Assembly: GCF_014892575.1 (NCBI RefSeq) | Contig: NZ_JADBGI010000015.1 | Span: 96,099 to 160,098 of the forward strand | Length of the DNA stretch: 64,000 nucleotides | Source: Nocardiopsis coralli | GTDB lineage: Bacteria > Actinomycetota > Actinomycetes > Streptosporangiales > Streptosporangiaceae | Reading direction: 5' to 3' | In this document: piece by piece, positions 1 through 7,295 of the stretch | Position numbering within the stretch: the stretch's first letter is position 1 | How the letters are laid out: every line of letters begins with the position of its first letter | Translations under genes and position numbers: made by a program | The notes under the pieces: generated by a model | The model's database searches: none | Told to the model about the DNA's origin: nothing | The model's input: only the letters and a program-made list of their open reading frames with translations

Positions 1-2
1 CC

Positions 3-53
3 TTCGTGACCACCATGGTCTGCCGCGTGGACGGCTTCGGCGCCCACGACTGA
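3..53 (+). CDS. 3' end of an unidentified gene (partial)
   Basis: An open frame enters from the left edge and ends at TGA 51-53, leaving 16 residues (FVTTMVCRVDGFGAHD). It is followed closely by a terminator-like hairpin at 101-130, which suits the true end of a plus-strand gene. The fragment is too short for me to assign a family. Confidence 0.45.
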   Translation, partial: FVTTMVCRVDGFGAHD

Positions 54-100
54 TCCTGGCCCGCGACCGGACCGGCAACGGCGGTTGGGCGAGATCGGTG

Positions 101-130
101 GAGCCCCCGGGCCCGAGGGTCCGGGGGCTC
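101..130 (+). terminator. Terminator-like hairpin
   Basis: Perfect 10-bp inverted repeat (GAGCCCCCGG / CCGGGGGCTC) around a 10-nt loop, about 50 nt after the stop of the left-edge gene. No T-run follows, as is common in high-GC actinobacteria. Confidence 0.6.
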
Positions 131-264
131 TCGCGTGCCCGGGGTGCGATGACACCCGGTACGGAAGGGCAGGAGCGCTCCCGGCGGACACGGCGGCCAC
201 CCACCGCCGTGTCCCGTGCGACACACCCCGGCACACTGTCGCGGCGAGACGCTACCCTCACCCC

Positions 265-1497
265 GTGGCCTCCTCCGACACCAACACCTGCACCTTCCCC
301 GGATGCGACCGCCCCGTCCCCCGGTCCTCCTCCCCCGGGCGCCCGCCCCAGTACTGCGAACTTCCCGAGCACACCCGATGGCGTGCCTGGAAGGAACGCC
401 AGCGCCAGGCCCAGGAGGCCGAGCGCGCGAGCGCGGAGCACGCGGCCGAGCGCAGCGGTGAGGGTTCCGACACCCCCGCGGATGCGCCCGCCGCCCCCGC
501 AGGCGGACGCGGCGAACCGGTCACGGCGGCACGGCTGCGCGCCGACGACCTGCTGACCCGGTTCGCCGTCCAGAGCGAGCAGCTCGAGCAGACCCTGCGT
601 TCGGCGACCGAGGCGTTCGCCACCATGAGCGACCCCGCCACGGCCGAGGCCCAGGTGGAGTCGGCCCGGGTCGAGGGCGCCAGGCGGGTCGCCGAGGCCG
701 ACGCCGCCCGTCTGGAGGCGGAGAACCGGCGCCGGCAGGCCGAGACCTCACAGCGCGGCGCGGAGAAGGCCGCGGCCGCCGCGGTCGAGGCCACGCACGA
801 GGCCGAACGCATGGCCCAGGAGGCCATCGAACGCCGCGACAGCGCGGAGGCGGAGCGCGACCGGTACGCTCAGGAGCACGAGCGGGCCGTGACCGAACGC
901 GACGCCGCCGCGTCCGAGGCCAACGCGGGCCTGGCGGCCGCCGAGCGACGCCTGGCACAGCAGAGCGCTCGCGCGCAGGCCGAACTGGACCACGAGCGGG
1001 CCGAATCCGAACGCCGCGCGGCCCTTGCGCGCGAAGAGATCACCCAGCTGCGCCGTGAACGCGACGAGCACGCCCGGCGCGCGGACGAGGCCGACCTCGC
1101 CGAGCAGCGTTCCCGAGACCGCGCCGACCGCGCCGAGGACCGTGCGGTGACCGCGGAGCGGACCCTGGCCGACGAACGTGCACGTCTGGACGCCGAGTTC
1201 GAGCGCGCCCGTGAGCAGCGCGAGCACGAAGCCGCGGCGGCTGCCGCCGAACGCGAGCGCCTCATGGCCGAGGTCGAGCGCCTCACCGGGGAGCGGGACC
1301 GCATCGCCGGCGAGCTCGACACACAGCGCCGCAGCGCCGAGGTCACGCTCGCCGAGTCCCGTGAGGCCGCGGCGGCCCGGCTGTCCGCGGCCCAGCAGGA
1401 ACGCGACACGGCCGTGCAGCGCGCCGAGCGGGCCGAGGCCGAGCTCGGTTCTGCCCGTGCACGGGCCGGCGAGAGCACGCGCGACCAGGAGAGATGA
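265..1497 (+). CDS. Zinc-knuckle coiled-coil protein, function unknown
   Basis: Predicted 410-residue soluble protein from GTG 265; the frame is open further upstream, but that part overlaps the hairpin at 101-130 and looks non-coding. Residues 9-36 hold a C-x4-C-x16-C-x4-H arrangement (C9, C14, C31, H36), which could bind one zinc ion. From about residue 110 to the end it is almost pure heptad sequence rich in Glu, Arg and Ala, a long single coiled coil with no membrane segment. The shape resembles DNA- or scaffold-associated coiled-coil proteins such as KfrA-like or DivIVA-like proteins, but I see no recognisable DNA-binding domain beyond the Cys/His cluster. The FUSC membrane protein starts 35 nt downstream, so the two may be cotranscribed. 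Family assignment is not secure. Confidence 0.7.
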   Translation: MASSDTNTCTFPGCDRPVPRSSSPGRPPQYCELPEHTRWRAWKERQRQAQEAERASAEHAAERSGEGSDTPADAPAAPAGGRGEPVTAARLRADDLLTRFAVQSEQLEQTLRSATEAFATMSDPATAEAQVESARVEGARRVAEADAARLEAENRRRQAETSQRGAEKAAAAAVEATHEAERMAQEAIERRDSAEAERDRYAQEHERAVTERDAAASEANAGLAAAERRLAQQSARAQAELDHERAESERRAALAREEITQLRRERDEHARRADEADLAEQRSRDRADRAEDRAVTAERTLADERARLDAEFERAREQREHEAAAAAAERERLMAEVERLTGERDRIAGELDTQRRSAEVTLAESREAAAARLSAAQQERDTAVQRAERAEAELGSARARAGESTRDQER

Positions 1498-1531
1498 CCA
1501 CCGATCGTCCCGGCAGGGACCGATCTCTAGG

Positions 1532-3658
1532 ATGGAGACCGTGCGAGATCTGGGAACCACTGGAAACACCGGCCCCATGGACGTGGGGGGTTCCCGCGAC
1601 GAGGGCCCCAGACGTGCGGCCGTGGCGGAGCGCCCCCGCCCCAAGGTCGATCTGAAGGCGTTGTTCGGCCTGGAGCCGGGCACCAGCTGGCAGTGGACCA
1701 CCGCGGTGAAGGCCGCCGTGGCGATGATCGTCTCCTTCGGTGTGGTCGCCCTGTTCATCGAGCCCCGGATGGCCACGCTCGCGGCCCTGGGGTCGATGAC
1801 GGTCCTGTACGAGAAGAAGACCCCCTACGCCTACCGGTCGGCGGCCCTGGCCCTGGTGGGTCTCGGGTTCGTGGCCGCGGTCGCGGTCGGGTCGCTCGCC
1901 TCGGCGCTGTCCCCCTGGGCCGCGGTCTTCTCCATCGGACTCACGGCGGGGGTCGCGACGTGGTTGTGCGCGGCCTGGCGGGTCGACAAGCCGGGGCCGA
2001 TGTTCTTCGTACTGGTCGGAACGATCTCCACGATCGTCCCGGGCGGCCCGGCCGACGTCCCGATGCACGCGGGGCTGGCCGCGCTGGGTGCGGCCGTGGG
2101 CTGGTGCGTGTCGATGTCGGGCGCGCCGGTGCGGGCCCGCCACCCCGAGTACCAGGCGGTCTCCGGGGCGTTCCGCCAGCTCGCCAAGCTCCTGCGGGCG
2201 GTGGGCACCAAGGAGCTGGACCACGCCCAGCACAAGGCCTCGGTGGCCGTGGCCGACGCGTGGCGGATCGTGCTCCTGGCCCAGACCCGCGGGTACCGGG
2301 GCACCCCCGAGGCGGCCCGGCTGCGTTCACTGCTGCGGTGGGTCTCCGACATCCATCTGGCGACGACGCAGGTGTGCATGGCGCGCACCGAACGGTTGCC
2401 GGACGGTGCGGCCGACTTCGCCGACGAGATGGCCGCGTCCGTGGCCGATCCGGCTGCGGCCCCCGACCCCGACGAGCTGGATGAGCTGCGGCGGGGCCTG
2501 CGCCCGCGTTCCCTGGAGGGCCGGGTCTACGGTCTGCTGGCACGTGCGGCGGGGGCGGCACGGCGCACCCCCGACGAGGCCGAGGAGGAGGACGAGCGCG
2601 GCAGCCGCCTTCACGACGACCGGTACCCGGCGCTGTGGGGAGCACTGCGTTCCAGCCTGACGGGCCAGTCCTTGATCCTGCCGACCGCGCTGCGCATGTG
2701 GATCACCGTGACCGTGGCCGGTGCGCTGGGGCTGTGGATCGGGCTCGACCACTACTACTGGGTGGCGCTGACCACGACCGCGGTGCTGCAGGGCGGCAAC
2801 GTGGTTCTGACACTGAACCGGTCGCTGCAGCGCTCGCTCGGCACCCTGCTCGGCGTTCTCATCGGTGCGCTCCTGCTCGCCCAGAACCTGCCGCTGGTGG
2901 CGGTCGTGGTGATCGCGGGCTGCTTCCAGGGGCTGACCCAGGCAGTGGTGGGCCGCAACTTCTTCTACGGGTCGGTCACGATGACCCCGATGGCGCTGCT
3001 GCTGGCCTACACCGCGGTGCCCTACCCCGTCGAGCAGCTCGCGCAGTCGCGCATCATCGACACCGTCGTGGGTTCGCTGGTCGGCATGGCCGGTGCGCTG
3101 ATCCTGTGGCGGCGGGCCTCGGCGACGCGGCTCCCGCAGACGATCATCAAGGTGTTGGACACCGCACGCCGCTGCGTGGTGGAGGTGCTCGACCAGGACG
3201 TCCGCATCTCCGACGCCCGCCGCTACGAACTGCGGCGGGACATGCGGGCGGCGCTGGTGAGCCTGCGCGGTGTCTACGACAGCGCCGTGGGCGACGTACC
3301 GCGCGCCCGTTCGACCCGGCCGCTGTGGCCGGTGGTGGTGGCCACCCAGCGCACCGGGTACCTGGCGCTGTCGGCCCTGCAGTTGGAGAACCCCGAACCG
3401 GTCGGGACCATCACGCTGCAACGGGTCGACCTGGCCTTCAAGGAGCTGGTGTCGTCCCTGGACGAGCGGCGCACGCCCCGGATGGGTGCGATGCCGCGGC
3501 TGCCCGCCTACCCGCGCATCAACATGGAGTTGCGTGCGCTCTCCAGTGCCATGACCAGCGCCGTGGCCCAGGACGAGCGGGCCGCGCAGAAGGAGGCCGA
3601 GCGTCGGGCCCAACGCGAACGGCGCCGAGCCCAGAAGGACGTCGACGCCGACCTGTGA
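1532..3658 (+). CDS. FUSC-family integral membrane protein
   Basis: About 708 residues from ATG 1532; GTG 1541 and ATG 1577 are alternative starts in frame. Two hydrophobic blocks (about residues 58-180 and 386-526), each with several membrane helices, are separated by a cytoplasmic stretch rich in charged residues, and the tail is Lys/Arg/Glu-rich. This duplicated layout is that of the fusaric-acid-resistance/aromatic acid exporter superfamily (FUSC, YccS/AaeB-like). Known members export aromatic or other organic acids; the substrate here is not known. It follows the coiled-coil gene by 35 nt and ends at a hairpin shared with the convergent cyclase gene. Confidence 0.8.
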   Translation: METVRDLGTTGNTGPMDVGGSRDEGPRRAAVAERPRPKVDLKALFGLEPGTSWQWTTAVKAAVAMIVSFGVVALFIEPRMATLAALGSMTVLYEKKTPYAYRSAALALVGLGFVAAVAVGSLASALSPWAAVFSIGLTAGVATWLCAAWRVDKPGPMFFVLVGTISTIVPGGPADVPMHAGLAALGAAVGWCVSMSGAPVRARHPEYQAVSGAFRQLAKLLRAVGTKELDHAQHKASVAVADAWRIVLLAQTRGYRGTPEAARLRSLLRWVSDIHLATTQVCMARTERLPDGAADFADEMAASVADPAAAPDPDELDELRRGLRPRSLEGRVYGLLARAAGAARRTPDEAEEEDERGSRLHDDRYPALWGALRSSLTGQSLILPTALRMWITVTVAGALGLWIGLDHYYWVALTTTAVLQGGNVVLTLNRSLQRSLGTLLGVLIGALLLAQNLPLVAVVVIAGCFQGLTQAVVGRNFFYGSVTMTPMALLLAYTAVPYPVEQLAQSRIIDTVVGSLVGMAGALILWRRASATRLPQTIIKVLDTARRCVVEVLDQDVRISDARRYELRRDMRAALVSLRGVYDSAVGDVPRARSTRPLWPVVVATQRTGYLALSALQLENPEPVGTITLQRVDLAFKELVSSLDERRTPRMGAMPRLPAYPRINMELRALSSAMTSAVAQDERAAQKEAERRAQRERRRAQKDVDADL

Positions 3659-3659
3659 G

Positions 3660-3690
3660 GGAGGGCCCGCCCACATCGGGCGGGGCCTCC
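3660..3690. terminator. Bidirectional terminator between convergent genes
   Basis: Inverted repeat GGAGGgCCCGCCC acatc GGGCGGGgCCTCC with one G-G mismatch, occupying nearly the whole gap between the convergent stops at 3658 and 3694. Confidence 0.65.
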
Positions 3691-3693
3691 GGT

Positions 3694-4347
3694 TCAGCCG
3701 GTCACGGCGAAGGCGCGCACCGGGAAGGCGGCCATGCCCCGCACCTTGGCGGGTACGGCGTGGAAGCGGAACCCGTCGGAGGGCAGGAGCTCGAGCGCAC
3801 GCAGGTGGCGCACGACCGGGATCCCGGCGGAGAGCAGCAGCCCGAGCGAGGGGCGGGCGCCCTCGGAGGCGGGCGCGGTGCGGTCCACCCCCACGGAGTC
3901 GATGCCCACGAGCGCGGCCCCGCCCTCGACCAGGAGCTTGGCCGCGGCCTCCTCCAGGTAGGGGTGGTCGGGGTCGGCGTAGGCGTCGGTGCGCCAGTGG
4001 CGGTCCCAGCCGGTGCGCAGCAGCACCGCGCGGTCGCGCACGTCGAGGTTCTCCACGAGGCGGGCGTCGATGGGGTGCCGGTCGGTGGCGTCGACGACGA
4101 GCCCGGGCAGGTCGGCGACGCGTTCGAGGTCGAGGTCGGCCAGATCGGCGCCGTCGCGGTAACGGTGGGCGGGCATCTCGACGTAGGTGCCGGTGGCCCC
4201 GACGAGGCTGACGCGGCCTCCGGTGTCACCGGTTCCGGGTGCGGACTCGGCACCTGAGCCGGCCTCCTCGACCGCGGGGGCCGGCAGCCCGGGGCTGGTG
4301 GTCATCCCGTCGGTGATCTGGTGGCTGACGTCGACGAGTGTGGGCAT
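3694..4347 (-). CDS. Cyclase-family (kynurenine formamidase-like) hydrolase
   Basis: 217 residues. ATG 4347 is chosen because GGGGAA lies about 7 nt upstream and the protein then opens with the family-typical MPTLVDVSHQITDGM. Members of this metal-dependent cyclase/arylformamidase family hydrolyse amide or lactone-like bonds. The family motif HxGTHxDxPxH is altered: residues 53-61 read GTYVEMPAH, so the first motif His, the GTH His and the Asp are replaced. Some bacterial cyclase homologues also carry GTY, so the protein may still be active with a different substrate. No tryptophan-catabolism genes are nearby. It is convergent with the FUSC gene and divergent from the acyltransferase. Confidence 0.75.
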   Translation of the reverse strand: MPTLVDVSHQITDGMTTSPGLPAPAVEEAGSGAESAPGTGDTGGRVSLVGATGTYVEMPAHRYRDGADLADLDLERVADLPGLVVDATDRHPIDARLVENLDVRDRAVLLRTGWDRHWRTDAYADPDHPYLEEAAAKLLVEGGAALVGIDSVGVDRTAPASEGARPSLGLLLSAGIPVVRHLRALELLPSDGFRFHAVPAKVRGMAAFPVRAFAVTG

Positions 4348-4560
4348 GGCTGGCTTCCCCGTTTCACGATCACCCTGTGGTCCGGCCATCACCCTACGGG
4401 GTGTGTCCTGTATCACGGGAGGGCTTCGCGACATCGATTCCGAGGACCTGTGGCCGTGGGTGCTGAGTGCTCGGCGATAAGCTCGGGGCTCGGCCGCCGG
4501 CGCCGCCCCGGCCGAACCCCACCCCCGTCAGCCCCACACAGAACGAGAAGGGTCGGCATC

Positions 4561-5250
4561 GTGTCACTGTACGGAGCGGCCAAGGTCGTCGTCGCCCCCC
4601 TGAGCAGGGTCGTGTGGCCCCAGCGCGTGGAGGGCGTGCACCACGTCCCCGCCGAGGGGCCGGTGATCCTGGCGTCCAACCATCTGGCGCTGATCGACCC
4701 GCTCTTCATCGGCACGGCCTGCCCCCGGCCGGTGCGTTTCATCGCCAAGCGGGAGCTGTTCGACGAGAGCACCCTGCCGCGCAAGGCGGTCTCGAAGGTC
4801 CTGCGCGCCCTCGGCCCGCTGTCGGTGGACCGCCGCCCCGGGCAGAGCGCCCAGGAGGCGATGGACGAGAGCGTGGAGGTCATCAACGGCGGCGAGGTGT
4901 TCGGGATCTTCCCGGAGGGCACCCGCTCCCCCGACGGCCGCCTGTACAGGGCGCAGACCGGCCTGGCGTGGCTGGCGCTGACGACGGGGGCGCCGGTGGT
5001 GCCGGTGGCGCTGTCCGGCACGGAACGGATCCTGCCGCCCGGGCGCAAGGTGCCCTCGTTCAACCGCGTCGGGGTGCGGTTCGGCGCCCCCGTGGACCTG
5101 TCACCATGGTCGGGGCAAGCCCACCGGGCCCGCCCCCGCCGGGAGGCCTCGGACGCGATCATGGCGGCCGTGGCCAAGCTGTCGGGCCAGGAACAGGTTC
5201 CGCGGTTCGCGGCTTCGGTGAAGGCGGAGCTCGAGCGCGGCCATGAGTGA
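4561..5250 (+). CDS. 1-acyl-sn-glycerol-3-phosphate acyltransferase
   Basis: 229 residues from GTG 4561, with GAGAAGGG 8 nt upstream. It carries the two hallmark acyltransferase motifs: N40-H41-x4-D46 (catalytic His-Asp) and FPEGTR at 117-122 (phosphate binding). This family (PlsC/LPLAT) transfers an acyl chain to lysophosphatidic acid to make phosphatidic acid at the inner face of the membrane. Length and motif spacing are normal. It stands alone, divergent from the cyclase gene; a short hairpin with T-run follows at 5345-5363. The exact acceptor cannot be told from sequence. Confidence 0.85.
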   Translation: MSLYGAAKVVVAPLSRVVWPQRVEGVHHVPAEGPVILASNHLALIDPLFIGTACPRPVRFIAKRELFDESTLPRKAVSKVLRALGPLSVDRRPGQSAQEAMDESVEVINGGEVFGIFPEGTRSPDGRLYRAQTGLAWLALTTGAPVVPVALSGTERILPPGRKVPSFNRVGVRFGAPVDLSPWSGQAHRARPRREASDAIMAAVAKLSGQEQVPRFAASVKAELERGHE

Positions 5251-5344
5251 CTTTCCCCACAGCCACACGGGGGCTGAACGGCCGCCGACCGTGCGTTGAC
5301 CCCTGGTTGAGGCCCTTTCCGATCGGACGCCGAAGGGCCTCGCG

Positions 5345-5363
5345 CCCGCTGTGAGCGGGTTTT
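5345..5363 (+). terminator. Weak intrinsic terminator
   Basis: CCCGCT gtg AGCGGG followed by TTTT, about 95 nt after the acyltransferase stop and well before the fprA promoter. Confidence 0.45.
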
Positions 5364-5464
5364 CCGCGCCCGGACGGACTCGACCCCCTTCCGGGAGGAC
5401 TCCGGCGCGGGAGCACAATTTCCTACCTTTATAGTGGGGTTTCCGGTGCGTGACACCGGATAGA

Positions 5465-5483
5465 TTAGGCAAGCCTTACCTTT
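5465..5483 (+). promoter_or_regulatory. Iron box (DmdR/IdeR-type operator) before fprA
   Basis: The 19-mer TTAGGCAAGCCTTACCTTT matches the actinobacterial iron-box consensus TTAGGTTAGGCTNACCTAA at about 15-16 positions, including both TTAGG and ACCT arms. It lies 41 nt before the fprA start, where a bound repressor would block transcription. This predicts iron-repressed expression of the reductase. Confidence 0.75.
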
Positions 5484-5524
5484 TGATGGCGTCCGACTCT
5501 GGCGCGAAGACTTGGAGCTGTGCG

Positions 5525-6889
5525 ATGACGCGACCCCTGCGAGTGGGAATCGTTGGTGCGGGACCGGCCGGAATCTACGCGGCCGACCTGCTCACCAAGG
5601 ACGAGACCCTGTCCGCGTGCGGCACGTCCGTCAGCATCGACATCCTCGACAAGCTGCCCTCGCCCTACGGCCTGGTCCGTTACGGCGTCGCACCCGACCA
5701 CCCCCGGATCAAGCAGATCCAGGGGGCCCTGCACAAAATCCTCGACAAGCCCGAGGTCACCTTCTACGGAAACGTCGAGTACGGCGTCGACCTCAAGCTC
5801 GAGGACCTGCAGCACCACTACGACGCCGTCGTGTTCGCCACCGGCAGCGACCGGGACCGTCCGCTGGACGTCCCCGGCGTCGACCTGCCCGGCAGCCACG
5901 GTGCCTCCGAGTTCGTCTTCTGGTACGACTCCCACCCCGATGTGGCCCCCTCCTGGCACGTGGACGGGACCAGTGTCGCGGTGATCGGTGCCGGCAACGT
6001 CGCCGTCGATGTGGCTCGCATCCTGGCCAAGGACGCGGACGACCTGCTGCAGACCGACATCACCGACAACGTCTACGAGGGTCTGCGCGCCAAGCAGATC
6101 ACCGACGTGCACGTGTTCGCGCGCCGTGGCATCGCCCAGTGCAAGGCCACACCGATGGAGCTGCGCGAGCTCGACAAGCAGCCCGGCGTCGAGGTCATCG
6201 TCTACCCCGAGGACTTCGACCTGGACGAGGACAGCGTGCAGGCCTGCGAGGAGTCCAACCAGGTCAAGACCAACGTCAAGATCCTGCAGAACTGGGCCAT
6301 CCGCGACGAGCGCGGCGACGCCAAGCGCCTGCACCTGCACTTCCTGCACAGCCCGGTGGAGATCCTCGGCGAGGACCGCGTGACCGGGCTGCGCACCGAG
6401 CGCACCGAGCTGACCGGCGACGGCAACGTCAAGGGCACCGGCGAGTACATCGACACCGAGGTGCAGGCGGTCTACCGGGCCATCGGTTACCTCGGGTCCC
6501 CGCTGGCCGGGCTTCCCTTCGACGAGGCCCGCGGCGTGGTCCCCAACGACGCCGGCCGGGTCCTGGACCTGGACGAGAAGCCGGTCGAGGGCGTCTACGC
6601 GACCGGATGGATCAAGCGCGGCCCGGTCGGCCTGATCGGCCACACCAAGGGCGACGCCCTGGAGACGATCACCAACCTGGTCGGCGACCGCGAGTCCCTG
6701 ACCCCGGCGGTGGAGCCGGAGCCGGAGGCCTTCCGGGACCTGCTGCGCGAGCGCGGCGTCGAGTTCACCACCTGGGAGGGCTGGCAGCGTATCGAGGCCC
6801 GCGAGGAGGAGCTCGGTGCCGAGCGCGGCCGCAAGCGGCTCAAGATGCTCACCCGCGAGGAGCTGAACGGGGCCGCCCGGCAGTCCTAG
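5525..6889 (+). CDS. fprA: NADPH-ferredoxin reductase (adrenodoxin reductase/FprA type)
   Basis: 454 residues from ATG 5525 (GGAG about 9 nt upstream). The FAD-binding GxGxxG motif is at residues 8-20 (GIVGAGPAGIY), a second nucleotide-binding motif for NADPH (VIGAGNV) at about 153-160, and the conserved C-terminal GPVGLIGHTKGDA block at about 365-377. The length and motif order are those of mitochondrial adrenodoxin reductase and mycobacterial FprA, which pass electrons from NADPH to ferredoxins for P450s, Fe-S assembly or siderophore reduction. The iron box directly upstream links it to iron limitation. A strong terminator follows. Confidence 0.92.
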   Translation: MTRPLRVGIVGAGPAGIYAADLLTKDETLSACGTSVSIDILDKLPSPYGLVRYGVAPDHPRIKQIQGALHKILDKPEVTFYGNVEYGVDLKLEDLQHHYDAVVFATGSDRDRPLDVPGVDLPGSHGASEFVFWYDSHPDVAPSWHVDGTSVAVIGAGNVAVDVARILAKDADDLLQTDITDNVYEGLRAKQITDVHVFARRGIAQCKATPMELRELDKQPGVEVIVYPEDFDLDEDSVQACEESNQVKTNVKILQNWAIRDERGDAKRLHLHFLHSPVEILGEDRVTGLRTERTELTGDGNVKGTGEYIDTEVQAVYRAIGYLGSPLAGLPFDEARGVVPNDAGRVLDLDEKPVEGVYATGWIKRGPVGLIGHTKGDALETITNLVGDRESLTPAVEPEPEAFRDLLRERGVEFTTWEGWQRIEAREEELGAERGRKRLKMLTREELNGAARQS

Positions 6890-6948
6890 GGCACACGCCC
6901 CCGGAGCCGTCGCGCCCCTGCCCTCCGACCTGCCCTGACGGGCTTCCC

Positions 6949-6986
6949 GGCCGGTCCCGCACCCCTCTGCGGGACCGGCCTTTTTT
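6949..6986 (+). terminator. Strong intrinsic terminator after fprA
   Basis: Perfect 13-bp stem (GGCCGGTCCCGCA / TGCGGGACCGGCC) with a 6-nt loop, followed directly by TTTTTT: a textbook Rho-independent terminator. Confidence 0.9.
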
Positions 6987-7295
6987 GCCTCGGACCGGCC
7001 GTGACATAGTGCATGCCGCTCTCTTGGAGGTGCCGGAACAACGGGCGGCCGACATGGGTTAGAGTCACTGTTGGTCGGCGTGGTAGCAAGTGTCCCCCGG
7101 GCCTCAACTATTGCCTTCGCGGAATACCGCGTCCGGCCCCTCTTCCGGGAGGGTGACCGTACGGCCTGGAGCCCCGTTGTGCCCTGCGCCGAGAGGCGAC
7201 CGCCACGCCGGCCATCAAACCCTGTGCCCCGCTCCCGCTCCTGTGGGAGCGGGGCATCGTGGTATCGAGGACCACTCAACGAAGGACGGTCAGGC
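6987..7295 (+). promoter_or_regulatory. Leader region of the giant PBP gene
   Basis: About 310 bp without a convincing gene. It should hold the promoter of the penicillin-binding protein. I see no confident -35/-10 pair, only the strong hairpin at 7225-7256. Confidence 0.45.
7225..7256 (+). other. 12-bp perfect hairpin in the 5' leader of the PBP gene
   Basis: TGCCCCGCTCCC and GGGAGCGGGGCA pair perfectly around an 8-nt loop, ending 25 nt before the SD (GAAGGA at 7281). There is no T-run. It could be a terminator or attenuator of the leader, or an mRNA structure affecting translation. Confidence 0.5.
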
